Shown here: one piece after another, positions 1 to 9,124 of the stretch
Layout of the letters: each line of letters starts with the position of its first letter
Numbering within the stretch: position 1 is the first letter of the stretch
DNA from: Stakelama saccharophila
GTDB lineage: Bacteria > Pseudomonadota > Alphaproteobacteria > Sphingomonadales > Sphingomonadaceae
Length of the DNA: 64,000 bases
NCBI RefSeq assembly: GCF_032229225.1
Contig: NZ_CP135076.1
Location: 1,283,001 to 1,347,000, forward strand
Reading direction: 5' to 3'
Program-made: the position numbers and the translations under genes
The notes under the pieces: generated by a model
What the model saw: the letters and a program-made list of their open reading frames with translations, nothing else
Databases searched by the model: none
Told to the model about the DNA's origin: nothing

Positions 1-190
1 CATCGTCGGCCGCCGCCTGCAGCCGGGTGGCGAGCCGGTGCGCCTCGGCCTCCGCGCTGGGCGCACGCGTCGCGGCGCCGATGCCGAGCGACACGGCACC
101 GGCCGCGACGCCGATGATCGCCAGCACGATCAGCATCTCCATCAGCGTCATGCCGCGCTCGGCCGGCCGGATGATGCGGCCCCCCGCCAT
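1..190 (-). CDS. gspH: Type II secretion pseudopilin GspH, N-terminal part (cut by window edge)
   Basis: The gene reads leftwards from ATG at 190 and runs off the left edge, so only about 63 residues are visible. The start shows a short basic leader ending at Gly13, then a pilin-type hydrophobic helix beginning MTLMEMLIVLAIIG with the conserved Glu at mature position 5. This is the prepilin peptidase (GspO) cleavage signature of T2SS minor pseudopilins. It follows gspG by 6 bp on the same strand, which is the usual G-H order, so H is preferred over I or J. The rest of the protein cannot be seen. Confidence 0.85.
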   Translation of the reverse strand, partial: MAGGRIIRPAERGMTLMEMLIVLAIIGVAAGAVSLGIGAATRAPSAEAEAHRLATRLQAAADD

Positions 191-196
191 GTCGTT

Positions 197-685
197 CTAG
201 CCGCGCTTCCCGTCGATATCGGCGTCCAGCCCCTCACCGCCGGGCTTGCCGTCCCGGCCGAGCGAGACGACCGAGAAGCCGCCGGGCGCGGGATAGGTAT
301 AGACATAGGGCCTGCCCCACGGATCGAGCGGCATTTCCGCCAGATACCCTTCCGGGTTCCAGTTGGGCGCGCCGGTCGCCGGCTTTTCGACCAGCGCCTT
401 CAATCCCTGCTGCCCGGTCGGATAGTCGCCATTGTCCAGCCGGTACATCTTCAGGGCCGAGGAAATGGTGCGGATGTCGGTTTCGGCCACCGTCACGCGC
501 GCCTGGTCCGGCCGGCTGAGAATGCCGCTGCCGACGATCAGCCCGGCGACGATCGCGATGATCGCCAGGACGACGATCATCTCGATCAGCGTCAGGCCGG
601 TTTCGCCATGGGCGATCCGAGGACGCTTGCGGGTTGCCCGGCACGGTGTCACGGTGTCACGGAATTGTTGTAAAACTATGCGCAT
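197..685 (-). CDS. gspG: Type II secretion major pseudopilin GspG
   Basis: 162 residues from ATG at 685. After a leader of about 30 residues, the class III prepilin cleavage site GETG|LTLIEM is followed by a long hydrophobic helix. The C-terminal half carries the typical GspG pattern: ALKMYRLDNGDYPT, then DPWGRPYVY and a Gly/Asp-rich calcium-binding end (GRDGKPGGEGLDADIDG). GspG forms the shaft of the periplasmic pseudopilus. It is transcribed leftwards with gspH and is divergent from gspL, with only about 9 bp between the two predicted starts. One or both starts may therefore lie further in, or the promoters lie inside the coding regions. Confidence 0.93.
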   Translation of the reverse strand: MRIVLQQFRDTVTPCRATRKRPRIAHGETGLTLIEMIVVLAIIAIVAGLIVGSGILSRPDQARVTVAETDIRTISSALKMYRLDNGDYPTGQQGLKALVEKPATGAPNWNPEGYLAEMPLDPWGRPYVYTYPAPGGFSVVSLGRDGKPGGEGLDADIDGKRG

Positions 686-694
686 CCGGGCTCC

Positions 695-1834
695 ATGCGA
701 TCCGTCCATGAAAGCAATGTTACAGACACGGCCGATCCCGGCGTCACGATAGCGGCCGCGACCGGTTCGCGGTCTTCCGGCATCTGGACGCTTGCCGGCG
801 ATCGGCTGATCATAGCCGATAGCGAAGGCCCCGCAACCATTCTGATACCCAGCGAATCGGTGCGGCTGCTGGCGGTCGACCTGCCGCTGAGGTCGCGCGC
901 GAAGCGGCTTCAGGCATTGCCCTTCGCGCTCGAGGACCGGATCGCCGAGAAATCCGATGGCGTGCACCTGGCGCTCGGAACGGCGATCGCGCCCAACCGC
1001 TATCTGGCGGGCGTGGTCGCGCATGAGCGGATGCGGCACTGGGTCGAACTGGCGGAAGCGGCGGGACTGGAACGGGCCGCGCTGGTGCCCGATGCGCTCG
1101 CGCTGCCGATGCCGCCGGAGGGATGCTGGTCGGTCGACCTGGGGGAGACGCGGGCGGTGGTGCGTTCGGCCGACGGCACCGGTTTCGCCCTTGCCGCGCC
1201 GATGCTGTGGACCGCGTGGGAGCGGGCGGGGCGGCCGGCCTGCGTCGAATATGGCGATCCGCTGCCCGAGGACATGGTGGCGGGCGACGTCGCGCGGCCG
1301 ACCGGGTCGCGTGTCGAGCGGCTGGCCGTGCCGGCGCTCGACCTGCGCCAGGGTGCCTATGCTCGGCAGCGTGCCGTAAGTGATGCGGGGTGGGGCCGGC
1401 GCGTTGCGTGGATATTGGGCCTCGGCGCCGTCGCGCATATCGCGATAGCGGGCGCCGACACGCTGATGCTGCGCGCCATCGCCGATCGGCGCGAGGCGGA
1501 TACGCGGGCGCTGGTGGCGACGATGGCGCCGGGTGCGGGCCTGCCGCAGGACGGGCCGATCGCCGGTGCGGTCGCCGACCTGATCCCGGCTCCGACCGGC
1601 GAGCGGCGATTCGTGTCGGCGCTGACGCGGGTATCGGGCGCGCTGACGCCGCTGGCCGGTTCGATCGCGGTGCGCGACCTCCGCTTCGCGGGGGACATGC
1701 TGACGATCGACCTGGCGAGTTCTGCGCCGGGAATGGTCGGCCGCATCGACGCCGCCCTGCGCGACGCCAATATCTCGGCGACGGTCCGGCCATCGACGGA
1801 CGGAGCGATCCATATTACGGCGCAGGCGCTATGA
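695..1834 (+). CDS. gspL: Type II secretion inner-membrane platform protein GspL
   Basis: 379 residues. The N-terminal two thirds is an actin-like cytoplasmic domain (for example LPFALEDRIAEKSDGVHLALG and WSVDLGETRAVVR), which in this family binds the GspE ATPase. A single transmembrane helix near residues 230-250 (VAWILGLGAVAHIAIAGA) precedes a ferredoxin-like periplasmic domain. The stop overlaps the start of gspM in an ATGA, as expected for the L-M pair. The first roughly 20 residues are poorly conserved in appearance, so a later start is possible. Confidence 0.88.
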   Translation: MRSVHESNVTDTADPGVTIAAATGSRSSGIWTLAGDRLIIADSEGPATILIPSESVRLLAVDLPLRSRAKRLQALPFALEDRIAEKSDGVHLALGTAIAPNRYLAGVVAHERMRHWVELAEAAGLERAALVPDALALPMPPEGCWSVDLGETRAVVRSADGTGFALAAPMLWTAWERAGRPACVEYGDPLPEDMVAGDVARPTGSRVERLAVPALDLRQGAYARQRAVSDAGWGRRVAWILGLGAVAHIAIAGADTLMLRAIADRREADTRALVATMAPGAGLPQDGPIAGAVADLIPAPTGERRFVSALTRVSGALTPLAGSIAVRDLRFAGDMLTIDLASSAPGMVGRIDAALRDANISATVRPSTDGAIHITAQAL

Positions 1835-2331
1835 GGGTAATGCGCATCCGCGAGGTCCCCGCGCTGGAAGGGCGTTTTGCTCGGTTCGACGCCTGGTGGC
1901 GCGCGCTTTCGCAGCGCGAGCGCGTCCTGCTCGGCACGCTGGCGGTGTTGGTGGCGGCGGTGGTGCTCGTCTTCGGCGTGGTCAAGCCGATCCAGGCGGC
2001 GCGGGCCGACGCGATCGCCGACATCCGCACCTATGAGACGCTGAACGCGCGCATCCGGGCCGCGGGGACATTGACCACCGCTCAGGCGCCGCGACGTACC
2101 GGCACGCCGGAAAGCATCGTCGCGGCCGCCGCATCCGCCGTCGGTCTGTCGCCGACGACGCAGGGCACGGCGACCGGGATTCGCGCCAGCGTCGCGGCGG
2201 CGCCCTATGACGCGGTGGTGCGTTGGGTGGACGATGTAACGCGGTCCAGCGCGCTGTCCGTGACGAATGCGAAGATTTCCCGGTCCGAAGGGGCCGGGCG
2301 TGTCGACGCCGTGGTGGATTTCGCGCCGTGA
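1831..2331 (+). CDS. gspM: Type II secretion inner-membrane protein GspM
   Basis: 166 residues with one N-terminal transmembrane helix (LLGTLAVLVAAVVLVFGVV) preceded by WWRALSQRERV, the usual GspM arrangement. The periplasmic part ends with a small ferredoxin-like fold. GspM partners GspL in the assembly platform. It is translationally coupled on both sides: ATGA with gspL and GTGA with gspE. Confidence 0.87.
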   Translation: MRVMRIREVPALEGRFARFDAWWRALSQRERVLLGTLAVLVAAVVLVFGVVKPIQAARADAIADIRTYETLNARIRAAGTLTTAQAPRRTGTPESIVAAAASAVGLSPTTQGTATGIRASVAAAPYDAVVRWVDDVTRSSALSVTNAKISRSEGAGRVDAVVDFAP

Positions 2332-3815
2332 CCGATATGGCGATGCCTCCGCAAATCGCGGCGCCCAGGCTGCCCTACGGTTTTGCGCGCCGGAACGGCG
2401 TGGTGCTGCGGGACGGCGAAGGCGGCGTGGAATGCGTCCACCGCGCCGATGCGCCGCTCGATGCGCTGCTGGAAGTGCAGCGTCTGGCGCCGGAAGCGCG
2501 CTATGTTCCCGTCGATGACGGGACGTTCGATCGGGCGCTCGGCACCGCCTTTGCCGATCGTGCCGGTATGGCCGCCGATATCGACATCGACGAAACCGAT
2601 CTGGTCAGCCTGGCCGACAGCGCGGCGCAGGTGGACGACCTGCTGGAAAGCAACGACGATTCGCCCATCATCCGCCTGATCAACGCGCTGCTCCTGGAGG
2701 CGATCAAGGAAGGCGCGTCCGACGTGCATGTCGAGACGCAGGAAAAGCGCCTGGTCGTGCGGTTCCGTATCGACGGCGTGCTGCGCGACGTGCTGGAGCC
2801 GCAGCGCGGGCTGGCGCCGTTGCTCGTCAGCCGTATCAAGGTGATGGCGAAGCTCGACATCGCCGAAAAGCGCATTCCGCAGGATGGCCGGGTGACGCTG
2901 CGCATCGGCGGTCACGACGTCGACGCGCGCGTTTCCACGCTGCCGACGCAGCATGGCGAGCGGGTGGTGCTGCGCCTGCTCGAACGCGGCGGGTTGAATC
3001 TCGATCTCGCCCAGCTCGGCATGTCGGAGCGTGATCGGAATACCTTTCAGCGGCTGCTCGAGCGGCCGCACGGCATCCTGCTGGTGACGGGGCCGACCGG
3101 TTCGGGCAAGACGACCACGCTCTACACGGCGCTGACGCGGCTCAACGACCGCAAGCGCAACGTGATGACGGTCGAGGATCCGATCGAATACGAACTGCCC
3201 GGCATCGGCCAGACGCAGGTCAACACCCGTACCGACATGACCTTCGCGCGCGGGCTGCGCGCCATTCTGCGTCAGGACCCGGACGTGATCATGGTCGGCG
3301 AGATCCGCGACCGGGAAACCGCGCAGGTGGCGGTCCGATCGGCGATGACGGGGCATTTCGTGCTGTCGACGCTGCACACCAATTCCGCGGTCGGTTCGGT
3401 CACGCGGCTGATCGACATGGGTGTGGAGCGCTATCTGCTGGCGCCGATGGTCGTCGGACTGGCGGCGCAGCGGCTGGTCCGCAAACTTTGCCCCGAATGC
3501 CGCGAAGAGACGCGCGCGGGCGAGGCGGACGCGCCGCTGCTGGGCAATGCGATCGCGCCGGGCGAGACGATCTGGCGGCCGGTCGGCTGCGAACAATGCC
3601 ACGACGAGGGCTATCGCGGCCGGGCGGGGCTGTACGAGGTCGTCGCCGTGGACGAGAAATTCCAGGGCATGATCCACGACGGCGCGTCCGAGGCCGAACT
3701 GGAGCGCAAGGCGCGGGAGGCCAATCCCGGCCTGCTCGACGACGGCGTGGCGAAGGTGCGCGCCGGGCTGACCACGATCGAGGAAGTCGCGCGCGTCACC
3801 CGGGACGAGGGCTGA
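2328..3815 (+). CDS. gspE: Type II secretion ATPase GspE
   Basis: 495 residues from a GTG that overlaps the gspM stop; ATG codons at 2337 and 2343 are alternatives. It is the hexameric cytoplasmic ATPase that drives pseudopilus growth. Visible features are the Walker A GPTGSGKTT at about residues 255-263 (Lys261), the Asp box TVEDPIEYELPGIGQ, Walker B-like DPDVIMVGEIRD, the His box MTGHFVLSTLHTN, and a tetracysteine zinc site (CPEC at about 388, CEQC at about 421) as in T2SS and type IV pilus ATPases. Confidence 0.96.
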   Translation: MTDMAMPPQIAAPRLPYGFARRNGVVLRDGEGGVECVHRADAPLDALLEVQRLAPEARYVPVDDGTFDRALGTAFADRAGMAADIDIDETDLVSLADSAAQVDDLLESNDDSPIIRLINALLLEAIKEGASDVHVETQEKRLVVRFRIDGVLRDVLEPQRGLAPLLVSRIKVMAKLDIAEKRIPQDGRVTLRIGGHDVDARVSTLPTQHGERVVLRLLERGGLNLDLAQLGMSERDRNTFQRLLERPHGILLVTGPTGSGKTTTLYTALTRLNDRKRNVMTVEDPIEYELPGIGQTQVNTRTDMTFARGLRAILRQDPDVIMVGEIRDRETAQVAVRSAMTGHFVLSTLHTNSAVGSVTRLIDMGVERYLLAPMVVGLAAQRLVRKLCPECREETRAGEADAPLLGNAIAPGETIWRPVGCEQCHDEGYRGRAGLYEVVAVDEKFQGMIHDGASEAELERKAREANPGLLDDGVAKVRAGLTTIEEVARVTRDEG

Positions 3816-5041
3816 TGCCGGCATTCGCCTATAAAGCCGCCGAGAAGACCGGCGCGCGGAAAAAGGGCATCATCGAGGCGGCGAGCCCGGCGGCGGCGCG
3901 CGCGCTTCTGCGTGAGCGCGCGCTTCTGCCGTTGTCGGTCGAAGCGGCGAGCGAGCGGGACCTGAAACCCGGTACGATTCGGCTGCCGAGCCTCAGGCGC
4001 AACAAGATGTCGACGCGTCAGCTCGCGACCGTGACGCGGCAGATTTCGACGCTGGTCGGCTCCGATATTCCGGTCGAGGAGGCGCTGCGCCTGATCGCGG
4101 CGCAGTCCGAGGTGCCGGCGGTGGGTTCGGTCCTGCTCGACGTGCGCGGGGCGATCCTCGACGGGCGCAGCTTCGCGAGCGCATTGGGGCAGCATCCCAG
4201 GGCCTTTCCGGAATTCTACCGCGCCTCGGTCGCGGCGGGCGAGCAGTCGGGCAAGCTGAGCGACGTGCTGAACCATCTCGCCAATTTCGTCGAGACGCGG
4301 CAGGGCAACAGCCAGAAGCTGCAACTGGCCTTGCTCTATCCGGCGTTGCTGGCGGTCGTGTCGCTCGGCATGATCGTCCTGCTGATGGTCTATGTCGTGC
4401 CCGATATCGTGAAGGTGTTCGTGTCGCGCGGTGCCGACCTGCCGTTTCTGACGCGCGCGCTCATCGCGCTCAGCGCCTTCATCCGCGATTACGGGCTGTA
4501 TGCGGCACTGGCGTTGCTGGCGGCGTTCCTGGTGTTCGGGCGTTGGGCGCGGGTGCCGGGAAACCGGCTGCGTATCCACCGCGGCTTCACCACGTCGCGC
4601 CTGACGCGGCGGTTCAGCCGACAGTTCAACGCGGCCCGCTTTGCCGGCAGCCTGGCCACGCTGGTGGAAAGCGCGGTGCCGCTGGTCGAGGCGCTGCACG
4701 CAGCCGCGGCGGTGACGCCCAACCTGTATGTCCGCGAAAAGGCGCTGGGCATCGCCGCGCGCGTGCGCGAAGGCGCGAGCCTGCGCCAGGGGATGCAGGA
4801 ATCGGAAATCTTTCCCAGCATGCTGACCGCCATCGTCGCCAGCGGCGAATCGAGCGGCAAGCTGGCGCCGGCGCTCAGCCGGGCGGCGGACGAGCTGGAA
4901 CGCGAACTCGACGCGCTGGTGGCGACGTTGGTGGCGCTCGTCGAACCGATGGTGCTGTTGGTGATGGGCGGGCTGGTGCTGCTGATGGTGCTGGCGATCC
5001 TGTTGCCGATCATCAACCTCAACAATCTCGTGACGATGTAG
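3815..5041 (+). CDS. gspF: Type II secretion inner-membrane platform protein GspF
   Basis: 408 residues starting at ATG 3815, which overlaps the gspE stop by one base. It has two tandem T2SSF cytoplasmic domains, each containing the conserved SGE(Q/S)SGKL motif (AGEQSGKLSDVLN and ASGESSGKLAPAL). Three transmembrane segments follow the family pattern: after the first domain, at the middle (YGLYAALALLAAFLVFG) and at the C-terminus (MVLLVMGGLVLLMVLAILLPI). It is the last gene of the rightward gspLMEF block; the next gene is convergent. Confidence 0.95.
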   Translation: MPAFAYKAAEKTGARKKGIIEAASPAAARALLRERALLPLSVEAASERDLKPGTIRLPSLRRNKMSTRQLATVTRQISTLVGSDIPVEEALRLIAAQSEVPAVGSVLLDVRGAILDGRSFASALGQHPRAFPEFYRASVAAGEQSGKLSDVLNHLANFVETRQGNSQKLQLALLYPALLAVVSLGMIVLLMVYVVPDIVKVFVSRGADLPFLTRALIALSAFIRDYGLYAALALLAAFLVFGRWARVPGNRLRIHRGFTTSRLTRRFSRQFNAARFAGSLATLVESAVPLVEALHAAAAVTPNLYVREKALGIAARVREGASLRQGMQESEIFPSMLTAIVASGESSGKLAPALSRAADELERELDALVATLVALVEPMVLLVMGGLVLLMVLAILLPIINLNNLVTM

Positions 5042-5056
5042 GGGCGCGCGGCCGGA

Positions 5057-6064
5057 TCAATATTCCAGCACGATCTTGCCGAGATGCCCGCCCGATTGTT
5101 CGTGGCGAAAGGCGTCGGCAATGTCGCCCAGCGCAAAGCTGCGGTCGATTACCGGCCGGATGTCGAGCGTATCGAGCGCGCGGACCAGATCCTGCTGCTC
5201 GCGCCGGTTGCCGACGATCAGTCCGTGCAGCCGCGCCTGTTTCGCCATCAGCCTGGCCGTGGGGACGTCACCGCTCCCGCCGGTCAGCACGCCGATCAGC
5301 GCGATATGCCCGCCGATGCGTACTGCGTCGATCGACTGCGGCAGCGTGCCGGGGCCGCCGACTTCGATCACATGATCGACACCGCGTCCACCGGTCGCCT
5401 CGCGCACCGCGGCGCCCCATTCGGGCGTCGTCTTGTAGTTGATGCAATGATCGGCGCCCATCGCCCGGACGCGCTCCAGCTTGTCGTCGGACGACGAGGT
5501 GGCGATGACGCGCGCGCCCATCGCCTTGGCGAATTGCAGCGCGAAGATCGACACGCCGCCGGTGCCGAGGACGAGGACGCTGTCGCCCGCCTTGATCCGG
5601 CCATGGACGACCAGCGCCCGCCACGCGGTCAGTCCGGCGGTGGTCAATGTCGCCGTTTCCGCGTGGCTCCACCCTTCGGGCGCATGGGTGAACCAGCTTG
5701 CCGGGGCCACGACGCGTTCGCGGGCATAACCGTCGATGCCGTCGCCTGGCGTGCGGCTGAAATCGGCGATGCGCGGTTCGCCGTCGGTCCAGTCGGGAAA
5801 GAAGGTCGAGAGCACATGGTCGCCTGTGGCGAATTCGTCGACGCCGTCGCCGGCCGCTTCGACCACGCCCGCGCCGTCGGCCATCGGGATGCGTCCGTCG
5901 GCGGTCGGCGATCGGCCGGAGACGATGCCGAGATCGTGGAAGTTCAGCGAGCTGGCGTGGATGCGGACGCGTATTTCGCCGGGACCGGGATCGCCCGGAT
6001 CGGCAATGTCGGCGATTTCGAGCGTGTCGAGCGAGGCGGGATTGCGAACCTTGACGGCTTTCAT
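5057..6064 (-). CDS. Zinc-independent MDR-family alcohol dehydrogenase / quinone oxidoreductase-like
   Basis: 335 residues from ATG at 6064; an ATG at 6079 is also in frame. The N-terminus is a GroES-like domain (MKAVKVRNPASL) and the centre is a Rossmann fold with the nucleotide motif VLVLGTGGVSIFALQFAK. It is a medium-chain NAD(P)H-dependent oxidoreductase. The structural zinc cysteines are absent, and MADGAGVV stands where catalytic-zinc enzymes have a Gly-His-Glu site, so it fits the quinone-reductase-like branch. Substrate unknown. It sits convergently after gspF, splitting the secretion locus, with no evident link to secretion. Confidence 0.86.
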   Translation of the reverse strand: MKAVKVRNPASLDTLEIADIADPGDPGPGEIRVRIHASSLNFHDLGIVSGRSPTADGRIPMADGAGVVEAAGDGVDEFATGDHVLSTFFPDWTDGEPRIADFSRTPGDGIDGYARERVVAPASWFTHAPEGWSHAETATLTTAGLTAWRALVVHGRIKAGDSVLVLGTGGVSIFALQFAKAMGARVIATSSSDDKLERVRAMGADHCINYKTTPEWGAAVREATGGRGVDHVIEVGGPGTLPQSIDAVRIGGHIALIGVLTGGSGDVPTARLMAKQARLHGLIVGNRREQQDLVRALDTLDIRPVIDRSFALGDIADAFRHEQSGGHLGKIVLEY

Positions 6065-6126
6065 GCGTGATGACCCCATATTCGGGATTCGCGGTGACAA
6101 CCGAGCCGCGCCCCGCCCGGTTCCGA

Positions 6127-7008
6127 TCAGGCCTGCAGCGTCCGCGCGAACAGTCCGCTCATCCGCTGCCACGCCTTTTCCGCCGCCTGCTGCTCATATG
6201 CGGGGGCGTCGATCACCGTCCAACCATGGTCGGCCGGATAGACCGCAATCTCCGCCGGGCGGCCGGCCGCTTCCGCCGCCCGCCGCAGCACCGTCTTCGC
6301 CTCCGGATCCTTGGCATCGTCATTTTGCGCGATGGCGAAGAGATAGCTTGCGCGGGTCCGGTCCAGCAGCTTGTGCGGGCTTTGGGAATCGTCCTCCTTC
6401 ACCAGCCCGGCGCCGTGCAGCGAGGCGGCGGCGCGCACCCGGTCGGGCGCGGCGGCCGCGGTGAAGACGGTGAACGGGCCGCCCATGCAATAGCCGTTGG
6501 TGCCGATCCCGCGGGCCGGGTCGACTTCCGTGCGCTCGTCGAGCCAGGCGATCGCCGCGCCGGCGTCGCGCATGATGGCGTCCGGTCCCAGTTCCTTGCG
6601 CATCTCGCCCGCCTTCGCGAAACCGTCGCTCGCCTGGAAGTCGGCGAAGTCGGAAAAGATCGGTGCCGGGCCGGAACGGTAATAGGGATTGACGACGAGA
6701 ACCGCATAACCCTGGCCCGCCAGTCGCCGCGCCATGACCTTGAACGCATCGCGCAGCCCCGCAATGTCGGGCCAGGTGAGGATGGCGGGATGCCGTCCCG
6801 ACGACGGCCGGACGTAGAAGGCGTCCATCTGCCCGTCGGGCGTGCGCACGCGCACCATATCCTCGGCCAACGCGGCGTCGCCATGGGCGGTCGCGGCGCA
6901 GGCGGAAAGCGCGCCCATCGCCGCCATCGCGGAGAATTGCCGCCGGTTGCCCGACCAGTCGAAGCCGCCGGAGCGGGCCCATTCGGCCAGATTGTCGCGA
7001 TCGCACAT
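6127..7008 (-). CDS. Dienelactone hydrolase family protein
   Basis: 293 residues. It is an alpha/beta hydrolase of the dienelactone hydrolase family, with the cysteine nucleophile elbow GYCMGG and a late HGW that supplies the catalytic His. The N-terminal 50 residues contain RRQFSAMAAMGALSACAA preceded by about 20 polar residues. This looks like an atypically long twin-arginine or lipoprotein-type leader often seen in this family. Substrate cannot be assigned: there is no chlorocatechol pathway nearby. It is transcribed in the same direction as the dehydrogenase downstream. Confidence 0.87.
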   Translation of the reverse strand: MCDRDNLAEWARSGGFDWSGNRRQFSAMAAMGALSACAATAHGDAALAEDMVRVRTPDGQMDAFYVRPSSGRHPAILTWPDIAGLRDAFKVMARRLAGQGYAVLVVNPYYRSGPAPIFSDFADFQASDGFAKAGEMRKELGPDAIMRDAGAAIAWLDERTEVDPARGIGTNGYCMGGPFTVFTAAAAPDRVRAAASLHGAGLVKEDDSQSPHKLLDRTRASYLFAIAQNDDAKDPEAKTVLRRAAEAAGRPAEIAVYPADHGWTVIDAPAYEQQAAEKAWQRMSGLFARTLQA

Positions 7009-7189
7009 GTCCGTCTCCTCGACCCGTCCCCCGCAAGCGACACGATAGTAAGAGCTGGGACCGAGTAAAGTTGCGTCGGGAGCGAGCCGGTTCGACCGCG
7101 GGTCGTGGGCCTGTGTGGTTCGGAAAGGCGCTGTTTCTGCCGGCCGCGATACCCCTCCACCGCGCTGCGCGCGGTCCCCCTCCCTTTCG

Positions 7190-7346
7190 AGGATGCCTCT
7201 GCGAAAGGCGCGAAACGGAAGCCTCTTTCGTCATGCTGAACGTGTTTCAGCATCCACTTGGCTGCAATAGCAAACGCTTAAGCCAAGCGGCTCGGTGGAC
7301 CCGGCCTCCGCCGGGGAGACGAGAATGGGTTTCGCAGAGGCATCCT
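7190..7346. repeat. MITE-like intergenic repeat, copy 1 (157 bp, 17-bp terminal inverted repeats)
   Basis: The 371-bp gap between the dienelactone hydrolase and gspN contains no gene. It holds an element bounded by perfect 17-bp inverted ends (AGGATGCCTCTGCGAAA at 7190-7206 and its complement at 7330-7346). Inside are two smaller hairpins: TGCTGAAC/TTTCAGCA around 7232-7251, and CCCGGC/GCCGGG around 7300-7315. A near copy occurs at 37307-37462, also intergenic. No transposase is present, so this is a non-autonomous element or REP-like sequence. A further small stem (ACCGCGCTGCGCGCGGT) sits just upstream at about 7159-7175. Confidence 0.85.
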
Positions 7347-7379
7347 GCGGGGGAGGAATTGTCCGAAGCTGCGATCGGT

Positions 7380-8153
7380 CTAATCCAGTCGGATCGACGC
7401 GCCCGCAGGCAGTCCGGCGAAGGGCAGGGCGCCGGCGCCGGCCGGCGTCATCGTCGCGCGCAGCGTTCCGTCTTCGGCGAGGGTCGCCGTCACGAATTCG
7501 CGGCGACGCTGCGCCATGGGGGTGAGGCGCATCCGCGTCTCGTTGCCGATCGGCGTCGCGGTGAACATCAGCGCCGGCACCGGCACGGCCGGGCTGCCCC
7601 CGGTCGCGGCGCAGCTTCCCGGATCGGCGGCGACCTGCCCTTCGACTTCCTGGTCGCCGCCACCCAAAGCGACGCGCGGCAGATCGACCTGCATGGTCAT
7701 GGAACAGGTGAACGGCAGATCGGGGGCCAAAGCCCGCAACAGCGTGGCGTCGGCGGAGCCGCTGACCTTGTCGACGACCATGCGCCCCGGGCGGAACAGG
7801 GCGCGGCCGCCCAGATCGGTATTCTCGCCGGTGGCGCGCCAGTCCACGGCGAAGCCGAGGCTGGTGAGCGATCGCAGCGGCGCCCAGTTCCAGCGCACGA
7901 TGCTTCCCCCCGCCACACCGACTTCGCCTTCCCAGACCGTGCCCGAAATGCCGGTGCGCCAGGGCCGGTTCTTCAGCACCGCGCCGGCCGGCAGCGTCGC
8001 GATCATGGCGATCAAGTAAGCCACTATCCCAAGGCCCGCAAACACGATAATACGGCGCCGAGCCACTGCCTTTTGATGATCGGGAACAGGCGATGCATCG
8101 CCGTCAGTTGTTACGATGTCTGCGTTCGGGCCTGGTGCTGTCATCGACGGCAT
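7380..8153 (-). CDS. gspN: Type II secretion protein GspN
   Basis: Up to 257 residues. A single N-terminal transmembrane helix (IIVFAGLGIVAYLIAMIATLPAGAVL) precedes a periplasmic beta-rich domain with GTVWEGEVGVAGGSIVRWNW, the pattern seen in GspN/PulN proteins. Its 5' end overlaps the start of the divergent binding-fold gene by 61 bp, so the true start is probably downstream; a GTG just before ARRRIIVF is a candidate. It lies 2.3 kb from gspF, isolated from both gsp blocks in orientation. Confidence 0.82.
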   Translation of the reverse strand: MPSMTAPGPNADIVTTDGDASPVPDHQKAVARRRIIVFAGLGIVAYLIAMIATLPAGAVLKNRPWRTGISGTVWEGEVGVAGGSIVRWNWAPLRSLTSLGFAVDWRATGENTDLGGRALFRPGRMVVDKVSGSADATLLRALAPDLPFTCSMTMQVDLPRVALGGGDQEVEGQVAADPGSCAATGGSPAVPVPALMFTATPIGNETRMRLTPMAQRRREFVTATLAEDGTLRATMTPAGAGALPFAGLPAGASIRLD

Positions 8154-9124
8154 GGGCCGCTTCCCCCTTGCTTGCGGACGATGGCGACGACCGTCCCGTG
8201 GCGCTGCTGTTGCCGCTCACGGGGCCGCGCGCGGCGCTTGGCCTTAGCATGCGGCAGGCCGCCACGCTCGCGGAAAATGACGGCAAGCTGATCGCCTTCG
8301 ACACCGCCGGCACGCCGCAGGGGGCGGCCGCCGCCGCGGCCAGGGCGGTGGACCGGGACGCGGCGCTCATCCTGGGTCCCTTGATGTCGGCGGATGTCGC
8401 TCCGGTGGTCGGCGCGGCGGGCACCACGCCGGTCATCGCCTTCACCAACGATGCCGCCGTCCGATCGAGCGGCGCCTTCGTCTTCGGCATTACGGCGGGG
8501 CAGGTGACGACGGCGATCCTCGGCTATGCGCGCTCGCGCGGGGTGCGTTCGGTCGCGGTGATCGGCGACGGCAGCGCCTGGGCGGACGCCGCGGCGGCGG
8601 AAGCCGACCGGTTGCAGGGTACGCTGGGCATGGAAGCCCGTGCGATCACGGTTCGCGCCGATGCACCGCTGCCCCTGGCCGGAGAGGCGCCGGATGCGGT
8701 GTTCGTCCCCGGCGGCGGCGAGACCGCGCTGGCGATCGCGCGCAATCTGAAGCCGACCGGTATCCAGCTTCTCGGCACGCTGGAGATGATCGACCACCGC
8801 CCCGACGCGTTGGAGGCGCTGGACGGGGCGTGGATCGCGAGCCCCGATCCCAGATCCTTCGGCGGGTTCGCCAACAACTTCCAGGCGCGACATGGCGGCC
8901 GGCCGGGCGCCATCGCCGCGCTCGCTTATGACGCCGCGAACATTGCCGCGAAGCTGCGCGCGGCCAACAGGCTCGACCGGGAAGGCGTGCTTGGCAGCGA
9001 CGGGTTTTCGGCGGTCACGGGCGAGGTGCGCTTTCGCACCGACGGCAGCGTCGCGCGCGAGTTCGCGATCCTGGAAGCGGCGGCGGGCGGCTATCGCAAG
9101 GTGGCGACAAGCCGGGGCGCATGA
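8093..9124 (+). CDS. Periplasmic type 1 binding-fold protein (LpoA / penicillin-binding-protein-activator-like), coupled to gspJ
   Basis: 343 residues. The N-terminus RRQLLRCLRSGLVLSSTAWAASPLLA resembles an export signal. The mature part is a two-lobed type 1 periplasmic-binding fold (VALLLPLTGPRAALGLSMRQAATLAE; ALILGPLMSADVAPVVG; TPVIAFTNDAAV), as in branched-chain amino-acid binding proteins and the LpoA N-domain. There is no ABC permease or ATPase nearby. Its stop overlaps the gspJ start in an ATGA, so it is translationally coupled to secretion pseudopilins. A role in peptidoglycan or secretion assembly is conceivable but is inference only. Confidence 0.8.
   Translation: MHRRQLLRCLRSGLVLSSTAWAASPLLADDGDDRPVALLLPLTGPRAALGLSMRQAATLAENDGKLIAFDTAGTPQGAAAAAARAVDRDAALILGPLMSADVAPVVGAAGTTPVIAFTNDAAVRSSGAFVFGITAGQVTTAILGYARSRGVRSVAVIGDGSAWADAAAAEADRLQGTLGMEARAITVRADAPLPLAGEAPDAVFVPGGGETALAIARNLKPTGIQLLGTLEMIDHRPDALEALDGAWIASPDPRSFGGFANNFQARHGGRPGAIAALAYDAANIAAKLRAANRLDREGVLGSDGFSAVTGEVRFRTDGSVAREFAILEAAAGGYRKVATSRGA

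Noticed and set aside
197..1813. A 538-codon leftward open frame running through gspG into the region opposite gspL
   Set aside because: Only its 3' part (to 685) is gspG. The upstream portion is Arg/Pro/Gly-rich shadow translation opposite gspL, which has clear family features.
7159..7175. ACCGCGCTGCGCGCGGT as an operator
   Set aside because: It is a simple GC self-complementary string next to a repeat element, with no T run and no relation to a promoter.
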